From Oceanobacillus saliphilus (lineage in GTDB: Bacteria; Bacillota; Bacilli; Bacillales; Amphibacillaceae), in contig NZ_JALCZU010000005.1 of assembly GCF_023522835.1 (NCBI RefSeq), positions 124,001 to 188,000 of the forward strand: a stretch of DNA of 64,000 nt. The letters are read 5' to 3'. The translations under genes and the position numbers were made by a program. The notes beneath the pieces are model-generated. The model worked only from the letters and a program-made list of their open reading frames with translations. It made no database searches and was not told the origin of the DNA. Positions 1 through 8,143 of this stretch are shown here, piece after piece. Each line of letters opens with the position of its first letter. Position 1 is the stretch's first letter.

Positions 1-20
1 ATCAAGTATTCTTCTTTTTA

Positions 21-55
21 GATGTAATGAAAACAACCTCATTACATCTTTTTTT
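21..55 (+). terminator. Intrinsic terminator of the upstream operon
   Basis: A perfect 10-bp stem (21-30 with 39-48, loop of 8) is followed by a run of seven T. It closes a transcript entering from the left edge, so spoIVFA starts a new unit. In B. subtilis the genes before spoIVFA are minC-minD, but none is visible here. Confidence 0.85.
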
Positions 56-57
56 GT

Positions 58-86
58 TCATACATTATTCCTATGGTACATATAAT
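58..86 (+). promoter_or_regulatory. Candidate sigma-E promoter for spoIVFA-spoIVFB
   Basis: CATATAAT at 79-86 resembles the sigma-E -10 (CATACAAT), with TCATACAT at 58-65 as a -35-like element 13 bases upstream. In B. subtilis the spoIVF operon is sigma-E controlled in the mother cell. The assignment rests on consensus similarity only. Confidence 0.4.
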
Positions 87-117
87 GTACAAATGAATCT
101 GAAGGAATGTGAGGAAA

Positions 118-885
118 ATGGACAAAGATATCAAAAGAATTCGAAAGTCTATCGAACAACGTAAGAAAAGCCGGGGTCTAAATCCGGGAACTGGCAGCAA
201 AAGACAACTTCTTTCACCTTTTCCCGAAATAGAGGAAAAGCATGGCTATTACCCGGTAATTACTGGTAGTACCGGAGAGGAAAGAGTCAAAGGGAATGCG
301 ATTGCCGGTATCGCTGTAAAGGGGATATTGTCTGTAATGCTTTTCTTTGGAACAGCAATTGTATGGCAATCTGATTCAGATATATTACAAAAGCCAAAGC
401 AATGGACAAGCCAAGCGCTGACGAATGAATTTCCGTTTGCAAAGGTAAATGTTTGGTACAAAGAAGCCTTTGGTAGACCATTGTCACTTTCACCGACTCC
501 AATTGCAGATGGGGACCAGTCTCAACCAATCGCACTACCAGTCACAGGCAGTATTACGGAATCTTTCCAGGTAAATGGAACAGGCATTATGATTAGCCCA
601 GGCGAAACAGCAACTGTATCAGCTATCCATGAAGGGGTAGTTATTTTTGCAGGAAATGACAAGGAAACAAATAAAACGGTGACTGTACAACATGCGGATG
701 GTTCTGTATCAAACTATGGGAACTTAAGTTCGATAGATGTCCACCTTTACCAGTTCATTGCAGGTAATCAGCGAGTAGGCAGCTTTGTCCCTGATGTGGA
801 AAATAACACAGTCTATTTCTCGATTGAAAAGGACAATGATTTTATTGATCCCGTGCAGGTGATTCCGGTTGATGAATTTCAATAA
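118..885 (+). CDS. spoIVFA: SpoIVFA, scaffold/inhibitor of the SpoIVFB protease
   Basis: 255 residues. SpoIVFA tethers and holds inactive the intramembrane protease SpoIVFB in the outer forespore membrane until SpoIVB cleaves it. Visible: a basic N-terminus, one membrane segment at about residues 65-85, then an extracytoplasmic region with the M23/LytM-like fold typical of the family (HADGSVSNYG around residue 190), lacking an obvious complete metallopeptidase site. I chose ATG 118, with GAAGGA 11 bases upstream, over GTG 109, which sits too close to that site. It overlaps spoIVFB by 14 bases, implying translational coupling. Length matches the B. subtilis protein (about 264). Confidence 0.9.
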   Translation: MDKDIKRIRKSIEQRKKSRGLNPGTGSKRQLLSPFPEIEEKHGYYPVITGSTGEERVKGNAIAGIAVKGILSVMLFFGTAIVWQSDSDILQKPKQWTSQALTNEFPFAKVNVWYKEAFGRPLSLSPTPIADGDQSQPIALPVTGSITESFQVNGTGIMISPGETATVSAIHEGVVIFAGNDKETNKTVTVQHADGSVSNYGNLSSIDVHLYQFIAGNQRVGSFVPDVENNTVYFSIEKDNDFIDPVQVIPVDEFQ

Positions 886-1732
886 ATATTTGCCAAGTAT
901 CCATATCCATCCTGTCCTGTACATTTTCATAATTATTTCCTTTCTTACTGGTACATTTTTGGAATTATTTATTATCTTCTTTCTTGTTCTGTTTCATGAA
1001 CTGGGCCACTTTACCGCTGCAAAAATATTCAAATGGAGAATAAGCAATATTGTTCTGTGGGTATTTGGTGGTGTGATGGAAACAGAGGAACATGGAAACA
1101 AACCAATGAAGGAAGAGGCATTGGTAACCATTGCGGGCCCATTTCAACACCTGGTTATATATTTTCTTTGTTTCATAGCCGAAACATTTCACTTGCTACC
1201 TGTTTCTGTTCTGGAGCTGGTACTTTACTATAATACGATTTTGCTCATTTTTAATTTACTTCCTATTTGGCCTCTGGACGGTGGAAAATTACTGCTTCTA
1301 CTCACATCTGCATTTTTCCCTTATAGAAAATCCTATAATTTTACTATACTATTTTCCATGGTTATCACGGTATGTTTCCTGCTAGTTCAGTTGCTGTTTC
1401 TTCCTTTTACGTTAAGTTCTTTTTTTATATGGGCATTTCTTTTTATGGAAAACAGATCAGACTGGAAACAGCGTTTCTATGTATTTATGCGTTTTCTGCT
1501 AAAAAGATATGAAGGAGAGACTTCAATCAATGGCGTTATTCCGCTAAAAGTTAATGCAGACAGTTTATTTTTGGATGTATTTTCGCGATTCAGGAGGGAA
1601 AAAAAGCATCCAATCTATATCATTTATCCTGGAAATGAACGTAAATCTGTAGATGAAAATGATTGTCTTCAGAGCTATTTTTATGAAAAAGCATATAACC
1701 ATACGGTAGGTGAAACATTCCTTTATAAATAG
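872..1732 (+). CDS. spoIVFB: SpoIVFB, intramembrane metalloprotease for pro-sigma-K
   Basis: 286 residues, S2P-family zinc protease that removes the pro-sequence of sigma-K in the mother cell. The zinc motif HELGH is at residues 42-46 inside a membrane segment, and a second catalytic Asp lies in LLPIWPLDGG at about residues 130-139. About six hydrophobic segments are followed by a soluble C-terminal tail resembling the ATP-binding CBS region of the family. ATG 872 is preferred over the adjacent TTG 869. Its substrate, a full-length pro-sigma-K, is encoded at 50.7 kb in this same window. Confidence 0.95.
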   Translation: MNFNKYLPSIHIHPVLYIFIIISFLTGTFLELFIIFFLVLFHELGHFTAAKIFKWRISNIVLWVFGGVMETEEHGNKPMKEEALVTIAGPFQHLVIYFLCFIAETFHLLPVSVLELVLYYNTILLIFNLLPIWPLDGGKLLLLLTSAFFPYRKSYNFTILFSMVITVCFLLVQLLFLPFTLSSFFIWAFLFMENRSDWKQRFYVFMRFLLKRYEGETSINGVIPLKVNADSLFLDVFSRFRREKKHPIYIIYPGNERKSVDENDCLQSYFYEKAYNHTVGETFLYK

Positions 1733-1752
1733 CTGTTTATATTAGGATAGGC

Positions 1753-1782
1753 TTGACACGAATCATTGGAACATGGTATTAT
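1753..1782 (+). promoter_or_regulatory. Sigma-A promoter of rplU operon
   Basis: Perfect -35 TTGACA (1753-1758), 18-base spacer, -10 TATTAT (1777-1782), directly upstream of the L21 leader. Confidence 0.75.
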
Positions 1783-1794
1783 TGTTACGTTATT

Positions 1795-1875
1795 CATCGT
1801 AGCACCCGTGCTACAACCGCACAGAACAGGTTTTAAACTTTTCGGAGTACCTGTATGGCGAGTCTGAGTCTATTA
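1795..1875 (+). promoter_or_regulatory. Ribosomal protein L21 leader RNA
   Basis: The 5' untranslated region of rplU carries a compact hairpin (1799-1805 with 1808-1814, GTAGCAC/GTGCTAC) followed by conserved-looking unpaired sequence ending just before the Shine-Dalgarno AAGGAGG. This is the position and arrangement of the Firmicute L21 leader (Rfam family L21_leader), thought to mediate autogenous control of rplU-prp-rpmA. Boundaries are approximate. Confidence 0.7.
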
Positions 1876-1888
1876 AGGAGGTGCAAGT

Positions 1889-2197
1889 ATGTACGCAATT
1901 ATTGAAACAGGCGGTAAACAAGTGAAAGTTGTTGAAGGTCAGGAAATCTTTGTAGAAAAAGTTTCAGGAGAAGCAAATGATTCTATTACGTTTGAAAAAG
2001 TTCTTTTTGTTGGCGGAGATGATGTTAAAGTTGGTGCTCCATACGTGGAAGGTGCTACTGTAACTGCTAAAGTTGCTAAACAAGGTCGTCAGAAAAAAAT
2101 TACTGTTTTCAAATTTAAAGCAAAGAAAAACTACCATCGTACACAAGGTCATCGTCAGCCTTACACAAAATTAGTGATTGAAAAAATCAATGCATAA
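1889..2197 (+). CDS. rplU: 50S ribosomal protein L21
   Basis: 102 residues, full length for bL21 (starts [14 protein letters not shown], conserved [12 protein letters not shown] near the C-terminus). It binds 23S rRNA in the large subunit. Strong AAGGAGG Shine-Dalgarno sequence 6-7 bases before ATG. First gene of the rplU-prp-rpmA operon; prp follows after 12 bases. Confidence 0.98.
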   Translation: MYAIIETGGKQVKVVEGQEIFVEKVSGEANDSITFEKVLFVGGDDVKVGAPYVEGATVTAKVAKQGRQKKITVFKFKAKKNYHRTQGHRQPYTKLVIEKINA

Positions 2198-2209
2198 AGG
2201 TTCCCCATT

Positions 2210-2539
2210 ATGATTCATGTAACTGTTCATCGATCAACGAATCAAATAAAATCATTTGAGTTATCCGGACATGCCGATAGTGGTCCATATGGCTATGATC
2301 TTGTCTGTGCCGGAGTGTCGGCTGTATCTATTGGTACGGTAAATGCAGTGATGGAATTATGCCATACGGAACTGGAAATAGATCAGGGTGCAGATGGTGG
2401 TTATTTACATGTAACCCTCCCAGAAAATCTTGATTCTGCTTTGATGGAAAAAGTTCAGCTGCTTTTCGAAGGTATGCTGATTTCACTAAAGTCAATCGAA
2501 CTTGAATACAGTGAATTTATAAAGATTACTAACAGATAA
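2210..2539 (+). CDS. prp: Ribosomal-processing cysteine protease Prp
   Basis: 109 residues, Prp (YsxB) family. In Firmicutes Prp cuts off the N-terminal extension of ribosomal protein L27 before assembly. The catalytic dyad of the family is visible: His21 in SGHAD and Cys33 in LVCAGVSA, separated by the flexible GPYGYD loop. It sits between rplU and its substrate gene rpmA, the conserved arrangement. Confidence 0.93.
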   Translation: MIHVTVHRSTNQIKSFELSGHADSGPYGYDLVCAGVSAVSIGTVNAVMELCHTELEIDQGADGGYLHVTLPENLDSALMEKVQLLFEGMLISLKSIELEYSEFIKITNR

Positions 2540-2549
2540 GGAGGTGTAA

Positions 2550-2843
<294 letters not shown>

Positions 2844-2853
2844 TTAATCTTAT

Positions 2854-2888
2854 AAAACTCCAGCCAATTCGTTGGCTGGGGTTTTTAT
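2854..2888 (+). terminator. Terminator of rplU-prp-rpmA
   Basis: CCAGCCAA/TTGGCTGG stem (2860-2867 with 2872-2879) closed by a TTCG tetraloop and followed by GGTTTTT. Confidence 0.9.
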
Positions 2889-2908
2889 TTTGCAGATAAG
2901 AAATATAC

Positions 2909-2930
2909 CCGCCTGCATAGGTGCAGGCGG
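2909..2930. repeat. Short perfect inverted repeat downstream of rpmA
   Basis: CCGCCTGCA/TGCAGGCGG, a 9-bp stem with a 4-base loop and no T run. A second smaller GC-rich hairpin lies at about 2991-3011 (AAGCGG/CCGCTT). Both are in the spacer before spo0B and could be part of a dispersed intergenic repeat. Role unknown. Confidence 0.5.
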
Positions 2931-3020
2931 AGGGTTGATTTTTCTTATAGAAGCCATTCTGGACTTGTGCCATGTTGTACATCCGTCGCTAAGCGGGCAC
3001 TTCCGCTTTTAGTTGTTTTC

Positions 3021-3029
3021 TGCTATACT
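3021..3029 (+). promoter_or_regulatory. Extended -10 promoter candidate for spo0B-obg-pheA
   Basis: TGCTATACT contains TATACT (3024-3029) with the TG extended -10 motif, 26 bases before spo0B. No good -35 hexamer is visible. Confidence 0.45.
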
Positions 3030-3054
3030 TTCTTCATAATGGGGTGGAATCGTA

Positions 3055-3588
3055 ATGAGTGTGGAGATTATTCGGGTTTTACAACAATATCGCCATGATT
3101 TAATGAATCGGCTGCAAATTGTGCAAGGCTATATGAGTATGGGGAAAACAGAAATAGCTGAAAAGAAGCTTAATGAAGTTCTGGCATATTACAATGAAGA
3201 GCGGAGATTGATGGGGTTGAATATGCCTGCATTTATGCTCTGGATTTTGGAGTTCGACAGTAGCTTCGATAACTTCCGTTTGAAATATACTATCCATGGA
3301 GAGTATAAAAATGTACATATATCAGAATCTATACTAATAGAACGGTGTCAGGATATAATGGCTGATTGTTCCAGAGAACTTGATTTGCAGGTTCTATATG
3401 AAGTAAAGCTTGTATTGAGTAAAGTGGCAAATATGTCCGAAATCAAGGTTGAGCTTTTCATTCACAGTGATAGCGACATCGATCTTCAGGTGAAGGAACA
3501 TATGATAGATAGATACGTAAATAAGGAAATTGACATAGACAAAACAGCCAATGGAATACGATTCTGTTTTACTGTACCATGTCAATGA
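3055..3588 (+). CDS. spo0B: Sporulation phosphotransferase Spo0B
   Basis: 177 residues. Spo0B passes phosphate from Spo0F to Spo0A in the sporulation phosphorelay. The phosphoacceptor is His14 in QQYRHDLMNRLQ, followed by the second helix of the dimer hairpin and a degenerate ATPase-like C-terminal domain without nucleotide-binding motifs. The N-terminus is shorter than in B. subtilis (His30 there). Shine-Dalgarno sequence GGGGTGG before ATG. obg follows after 13 bases, the conserved spo0B-obg pair. Confidence 0.93.
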   Translation: MSVEIIRVLQQYRHDLMNRLQIVQGYMSMGKTEIAEKKLNEVLAYYNEERRLMGLNMPAFMLWILEFDSSFDNFRLKYTIHGEYKNVHISESILIERCQDIMADCSRELDLQVLYEVKLVLSKVANMSEIKVELFIHSDSDIDLQVKEHMIDRYVNKEIDIDKTANGIRFCFTVPCQ

Positions 3589-3601
3589 AGAGGTGAGGTA
3601 A

Positions 3602-4882
3602 ATGTTTGTAGATCAGGTCAGTGTATATGTTAAAGCCGGTGACGGGGGAAACGGTCTTGTTGCCTATAGAAGAGAAAAATATGTGTCAATGGGTGGTCCT
3701 GCTGGTGGAGACGGCGGTAATGGCGCAGATGTTATTTTTAAAGTTGATGAAGGACTAAACACATTAATGGATTTCCGTTATAACCGTCATTTCAAAGGGA
3801 AACGCGGAGAAAATGGAATGAGTAAAACCCAGCATGGTAAAAATGCTCAACCATTGGTCGTGGCTGTTCCACCGGGTACGACAGTAATTGATGAAGACAC
3901 GGAAGAAGTAATTGCCGACCTGACGGTACATGAGCAGGAAGCTGTCATTGCAAATGGAGGTAGAGGTGGACGAGGAAACACCCGTTTTGCCACTCCAAGA
4001 AACCCGGCACCGGACATGGCAGAAAATGGTGAACCAGGACAGGAACGGAATATAAAAGTAGAATTGAAGCTGATCGCCGATGTGGGTCTGGTAGGATTTC
4101 CGAGTGTGGGTAAATCAACATTCCTATCCGTAGTCAGTGCAGCAAAACCTAAAATTGCTGATTATCACTTTACAACATTATCTCCGAATCTAGGTGTGGT
4201 TGATACAAGTGACCAACGTAGTTTTGTGATGGCTGACCTTCCGGGCTTAATTGAAGGGGCCTCAGAAGGCGTTGGACTTGGGCATCAATTTCTTCGTCAC
4301 GTAGAACGTACAAGGGTAATTGTACATGTTATTGATATGGCAAGCACAGAAGGACGTGACCCATATGATGATTATGTGAAAATTAACCAAGAGCTTGAGG
4401 AATATGACGAGAAATTAATGAAGCGGCCTCAAATTATTGCTGCAAATAAAATGGACATGCCCGGAGCAAAAGAAAACTTGGAGATTTTCAAGGAACAATT
4501 AGGTGAGGACATGCCAGTATATGAAATCTCAGCTCTTACAAAAGAGGGATTACGAGATATTTTATTTGCTATTGCAGATACATTGGAAGCAATTCCGAAA
4601 ATCACGACAGAAATCGATGATATAGATGAAACTGTCATATACCGTCATCAAAAAGAAGAAGCGCCATTCCAAATCACGAGAGATCCTGATGGTGCCTATG
4701 TGCTTTATGGTAATAAAATAGAAAAGCTGTTCAAGATGACCGATTTCCAACATGATGAAGCAGCACAACGCTTTGCACGTCAAATGCGTGGGATGGGTGT
4801 AGATACTGCTCTTCGGGAACGTGGAGCAAAAGACGGGGATACAATCCGTTTGCTCGATTATGAATTTGAATTTGTAGAATAG
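3602..4882 (+). CDS. obg: GTPase Obg (CgtA)
   Basis: 426 residues, full length. Obg is an essential GTPase that associates with the 50S subunit and affects ribosome maturation and sporulation entry. Visible: glycine-rich Obg fold (residues 1-158), P-loop GFPSVGKST (about 165-173), switch DLPG, NKMD guanine motif, and a C-terminal OCT domain (about 340-426). Lies between spo0B and pheA. The B. subtilis pheB (thrR) ACT protein found after obg is absent here. Confidence 0.97.
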   Translation: MFVDQVSVYVKAGDGGNGLVAYRREKYVSMGGPAGGDGGNGADVIFKVDEGLNTLMDFRYNRHFKGKRGENGMSKTQHGKNAQPLVVAVPPGTTVIDEDTEEVIADLTVHEQEAVIANGGRGGRGNTRFATPRNPAPDMAENGEPGQERNIKVELKLIADVGLVGFPSVGKSTFLSVVSAAKPKIADYHFTTLSPNLGVVDTSDQRSFVMADLPGLIEGASEGVGLGHQFLRHVERTRVIVHVIDMASTEGRDPYDDYVKINQELEEYDEKLMKRPQIIAANKMDMPGAKENLEIFKEQLGEDMPVYEISALTKEGLRDILFAIADTLEAIPKITTEIDDIDETVIYRHQKEEAPFQITRDPDGAYVLYGNKIEKLFKMTDFQHDEAAQRFARQMRGMGVDTALRERGAKDGDTIRLLDYEFEFVE

Positions 4883-4912
4883 AAAAGCATGAGCTTTGGG
4901 GGAGGAAGTTTT

Positions 4913-5764
4913 TTGACAACGATTGGCTATTTGGGTCCGAAGGGGACATTCACAAAACTCGCAGTAGATACTGCTTTTAATCAAGAAAAAAAGATAAGCT
5001 ATAACACGATACCGGAATGCATTGATGCTATAGCGAACGAAGAAATTGAAATTGGAGTCGTTCCATTGGAAAATGCGATCGAGGGAACAGTGCAGCTGAC
5101 GGTTGATTACTTGATTCACCAAGTTAGACTTCCCGTCGCTGCGGAAATTGTAGTTCCTATCCAGCAGCATCTGTTAGTAAGGGAAAATTTTGATGGGGAT
5201 CTTATGGACATTGTCGAAGTACATTCACATAGTCATGCTATTGCCCAGTGTCACCAGTATATCCATCAGCACTTAATAAATGCGGGTATAAAATATACGA
5301 CATCTACTGGCAAAGCGGCTGAAGTTGTAAGTGAAAGCAATGATTCGATAGCTGCAATTGGAAATAAACTTGCAGCAAAGGAATATGGTCTGAAAATCCT
5401 GAAAGAAAATGTTCATGATTATCCGAATAACCATACACGTTTCCTTGTGCTAACCAAGAAAGAAGATTTAGTTAAAATTGAACATGAAATTCAGTCAGAA
5501 AAAACAACATTGATGATAACATTACCTAGCGATCAGGCCGGCGCATTGCATCAGATTCTATCAGCATTTGCATGGAGGAAGATGAACTTGTCAAAAATCG
5601 AGTCACGTCCTACCAAAACTGGCCTGGGTAATTACTTTTTCATGATTGACGTGGAACAGGCTTATGATCATGTACTATTTCCAGGTGTAAAAGCCGAATT
5701 GGAAGCACTTGGTTGTAAAGTGACTATTCTTGGTACATATCCTGTATATCATCTGAACATCTAA
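4913..5764 (+). CDS. pheA: Prephenate dehydratase
   Basis: 283 residues. Converts prephenate to phenylpyruvate in phenylalanine synthesis. The N-terminal catalytic domain starts IGYLGPKGTF and contains the TRF motif (NHTRFLVL); a C-terminal ACT domain with ESRPTKTG indicates phenylalanine feedback control. Start: TTG 4913 is chosen because GGGGGAGGA lies 6 bases before it and the product then aligns with family N-termini; the upstream in-frame ATG 4889 lies before that ribosome site. Closes the spo0B-obg-pheA operon. Confidence 0.95.
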   Translation: MTTIGYLGPKGTFTKLAVDTAFNQEKKISYNTIPECIDAIANEEIEIGVVPLENAIEGTVQLTVDYLIHQVRLPVAAEIVVPIQQHLLVRENFDGDLMDIVEVHSHSHAIAQCHQYIHQHLINAGIKYTTSTGKAAEVVSESNDSIAAIGNKLAAKEYGLKILKENVHDYPNNHTRFLVLTKKEDLVKIEHEIQSEKTTLMITLPSDQAGALHQILSAFAWRKMNLSKIESRPTKTGLGNYFFMIDVEQAYDHVLFPGVKAELEALGCKVTILGTYPVYHLNI

Positions 5765-5768
5765 ACCA

Positions 5769-5806
5769 AACCGCCCGGCGCTCAAGTGGAGCACCCGGCG
5801 GTTTTC
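5769..5806 (+). terminator. Terminator after pheA
   Basis: GC-rich stem of about 15 positions with two mismatches (AACCGCC...GGCGGTT) followed by TTTTCTTT. Confidence 0.88.
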
Positions 5807-5828
5807 TTTATAAATTAACTCCATTTCA

Positions 5829-5905
5829 ATCTGGGAAAGTTGAGTAAGAAAGTGTAAATTTTGTAGCAATTAACTCGTACACATAAACAGACACGTCCAG
5901 CTCAG
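5829..5905 (-). repeat. Dispersed intergenic repeat, copy 1 (inverted)
   Basis: Read on the minus strand this stretch contains GGACGTGTCTGTTTATGTGTA, then GAGTTAATTG, then TACACTTTCTTACTC. The same blocks recur on the plus strand at about 7133-7180, and in more diverged form at 16218-16262. Copies 1 and 2 flank safA in opposite orientation. Confidence 0.55.
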
Positions 5906-6067
5906 CTACTTAGAAACTCCCGTCATAAGCAAGGTACATTCCAAGGGAGAAACCATGTGCTTTCTGGAGCCTTAAAATTTCATGGGCAACATTTATTCTT
6001 TATGTGCATATGCTGATATAGAGTAATTAGCCCAGATTTTAATGCAAAGAAAGGAGTACGGTTCATC

Positions 6068-7105
6068 TTGAAAATACACATTGTTCAAAAAGGGGATACA
6101 TTGTGGGAAATCTCCAAGAAGTATGGAGTAGATTTTGAAGAGTTGAAAGGATTGAACTCGCAATTATCCAGTCCAGATATGATTATGCCTGGAATGAAAA
6201 TAAAAATACCGGGTACGACAAAAGCAGTAAAAAAAGAAGCAATCGTAATCAAGGAAAAAGAAAAACCCGTAACGCAGCCATATAAGGATGTTCCACCAAA
6301 ACCAATAGCTACAATAAAAGAAGACGATGTAAAACTACCAAAGCCTGTAAAACCAGAAATGCCTGTTCCCGCATTACCACAAATGCCGATTTTCGAACAG
6401 GACATAAAACAATACACAACCATTAATTTCCCGCCAATGCCACAAATGAAAGCACCATACGTAAAGCCGGAAAAGAAAGAAATCAAAAAAGAGGTAAAAA
6501 AGGAAGAAGTCAAAAAGCCAAAACCAGTAGCTCCACCAAAACCCATAGCACAGCCAAAACCAATAGCACTGCCAAAGCCTATAGCGAAGCCGAAACCAGT
6601 AGCTCCACCGAAACCGATTACACAGCCAAAACCAATAATGAAGCCAGTACAGCAGCCAATCAAACAACCAGTAAAACCTATTCATCAACCTCCAGTATAT
6701 CAACCTGTACATCATCAACCAATGCATCTTCATTATCCACCTATGATTCCAGTTTGCTGCCACCACTTCCAGCCTCCATGCTGTCCGCCTATGCCATATC
6801 AACACACGCCTTTCCATTATGGTGAGCAGATGGCACCAGCTTTTACCATGCCTGCACAGGCGGCACCAATAGCAGACTGTGGATGTAACGGAAGTCAAAT
6901 GATGCCGCATAGTCAAATGGATCCAAACATGTTTGCAGCACCAATTTCCTATCCAGCCCAGCAGCCAGCATTCGATGGGATGTATCCGCCACATTTTGAT
7001 GGCATGCAAATGCAGGACACTGGAAGTCATTATCCTCAACCGCCATCTTTTCCAGGTTTCTCTGCACTGCGTAAAGATGAGAAAGATGACAACCAAAAAG
7101 AATAG
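6068..7105 (+). CDS. safA: SafA-like spore coat morphogenetic protein with N-terminal LysM domain
   Basis: 345 residues from a TTG start with AAAGGAG 11 bases upstream. SafA localises to the cortex-coat interface and organises the inner coat. The first ~48 residues are a LysM domain (MKIHIVQKGDTLWEISKKYG) very close to the SafA N-terminus. Residues ~130-210 are a Lys/Pro repeat with the recurring unit KPIA/KPVA, and the C-terminal half is rich in Pro, His, Met, Gln and Cys (CCHH, PPCCPP clusters near residue 238). The coding bias creates long spurious reading frames on the opposite strand. Position downstream of pheA matches B. subtilis, but the nadR-nifS-nadBCA genes found there between the two are absent. 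Confidence 0.85.
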   Translation: MKIHIVQKGDTLWEISKKYGVDFEELKGLNSQLSSPDMIMPGMKIKIPGTTKAVKKEAIVIKEKEKPVTQPYKDVPPKPIATIKEDDVKLPKPVKPEMPVPALPQMPIFEQDIKQYTTINFPPMPQMKAPYVKPEKKEIKKEVKKEEVKKPKPVAPPKPIAQPKPIALPKPIAKPKPVAPPKPITQPKPIMKPVQQPIKQPVKPIHQPPVYQPVHHQPMHLHYPPMIPVCCHHFQPPCCPPMPYQHTPFHYGEQMAPAFTMPAQAAPIADCGCNGSQMMPHSQMDPNMFAAPISYPAQQPAFDGMYPPHFDGMQMQDTGSHYPQPPSFPGFSALRKDEKDDNQKE

Positions 7106-7132
7106 AAAGGCCTCGAGGGGCTAGACGCTTAT

Positions 7133-7180
7133 TCTGTCGCAGCTGTTTATGTGTAAAAATTAATTGTATACTTTCTTACT
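7133..7180 (+). repeat. Dispersed intergenic repeat, copy 2
   Basis: Shares CTGTTTATGTGTA, a TTAATTG block and ACTTTCTTACTC with the inverted copy at 5829-5905, but is shorter by roughly 13 bases between the blocks. Confidence 0.55.
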
Positions 7181-7189
7181 CCTCAAGAC

Positions 7190-7216
7190 GAGACGAATGC
7201 TAGTTCGTCTCTTTTT
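7190..7216 (+). terminator. Terminator after safA
   Basis: GAGACGAA/TTCGTCTC perfect 8-bp stem with a 6-base loop followed by TTTTT. Confidence 0.88.
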
Positions 7217-7272
7217 GTTGCCTTAATATATATAGAGTTTTCGCCACAATTTGCCATAAAATGACGTATTTT

Positions 7273-7300
7273 TTGAAAAATAGTAAATCAATGTTAAAAT
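7273..7300 (+). promoter_or_regulatory. Sigma-A promoter candidate for nadE
   Basis: TTGAAA (7273-7278), 16-base spacer, TAAAAT (7295-7300), 34 bases before the nadE ATG. The sequence TAGTAAAT occurs at about 7281 and again at 7303, overlapping the core promoter, and could be an operator. Confidence 0.55.
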
Positions 7301-7334
7301 ATAGTAAATATATAAGGAGCAAGGAGAGGTTATA

Positions 7335-8075
7335 ATGGAAAAAGAAGTGAATGCAATTGTTGAATGGCTAAAGAATCAGGTGAAACAAGCAGGTGTAGAT
7401 GGTTTACTTGTCGGAGTAAGCGGAGGACTTGATTCTGCAGTAGTTGCCAATTTAATCAAACGGGCATGTCCAGATAACTCTCTTGGTGTCATGATGCCAA
7501 TTCATACTTCTGATTCAAATTTAGATCATTCAAGAGATGTGATAGAAAAATCTGGGATTGATTCCATGATGGTCGACCTTACAGAAACGCATGATGTGAT
7601 GTATTCTCAGATACAAAATGGCCTGAAAGAAAAAGATGTGTTCAATGAAGAGAATGACAGATTGGCAGGAGCAAACCTTAGAGCAAGACTCAGAATGGGA
7701 ACGTTATATACGATAGCAACTAACTATAATTACCTTGTTGTAGGTACGGATAATGCCGCAGAATGGTATACCGGTTACTTTACGAAATATGGTGACGGTG
7801 GAGTTGATATCCTTCCATTGGTTGAGTTTACCAAATCTGAAGTGAGAGAACTTGCCGAGTATCTCCAAGTTCCTTACAAGGTTGTTACTAAAAAGCCTAG
7901 TGCCGATTTATGGGAAGACCAGTCCGATGAGGCTGAAATGGGAGTATCCTATGACACAATTGATGCTTATCTCAAAGGACATGAGATTGCTGCTAAAGAT
8001 AAGGAAATCATTGAAAATTTGCATAAACGTACGGCACATAAGCGAGAAGCACATCCGAAATTCAAGAGAAGCTGA
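7335..8075 (+). CDS. nadE: NH3-dependent NAD+ synthetase
   Basis: 246 residues. Amidates nicotinate adenine dinucleotide to NAD+ with ATP. The PP-loop SGGLDSAVV is near residues 30-38. GTDNAAEWYTGYFTKYGDG and PSADLWEDQSDEAEMG are family substrate-binding segments. There is no glutaminase (nitrilase) domain, so free ammonia is the expected donor. Its place between safA and the cortex lipoprotein is not the B. subtilis arrangement, where coxA follows safA directly. nadD at 62.9 kb catalyses the preceding step. Confidence 0.93.
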   Translation: MEKEVNAIVEWLKNQVKQAGVDGLLVGVSGGLDSAVVANLIKRACPDNSLGVMMPIHTSDSNLDHSRDVIEKSGIDSMMVDLTETHDVMYSQIQNGLKEKDVFNEENDRLAGANLRARLRMGTLYTIATNYNYLVVGTDNAAEWYTGYFTKYGDGGVDILPLVEFTKSEVRELAEYLQVPYKVVTKKPSADLWEDQSDEAEMGVSYDTIDAYLKGHEIAAKDKEIIENLHKRTAHKREAHPKFKRS

Positions 8076-8100
8076 TTTTTCCTGAAATTAACTGTGTAAA

Positions 8101-8139
8101 TAAACCTCCCCTATACAAACTATGTATAAGGGAGGTTTA
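8101..8139 (+). promoter_or_regulatory. Long hairpin enclosing the Shine-Dalgarno of the downstream lipoprotein gene
   Basis: A perfect 10-bp outer stem (8101-8110 with 8130-8139) continues through one mismatch into a 6-bp inner stem (8112-8117 with 8123-8128) around a 5-base loop. The Shine-Dalgarno AGGGAGG (8129-8135), 8 bases before ATG 8144, is in the 3' arm. The downstream T run is weak (TTTACTTT), so this could be a nadE terminator, a translational lock, or both. Confidence 0.75.
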
Positions 8140-8143
8140 CTTT

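Noticed and set aside
4562-5170. 202-codon minus-strand frame across obg and pheA
   Set aside because: Lies opposite two well-supported genes, no ribosome site, composition typical of an antisense shadow.
6085-7096. Long open frames on the minus strand opposite safA
   Set aside because: They are by-products of the Lys/Pro and Pro/His/Met repeats of safA; products are low complexity (Gly/Phe or Trp/Leu/Arg) and lack ribosome sites.
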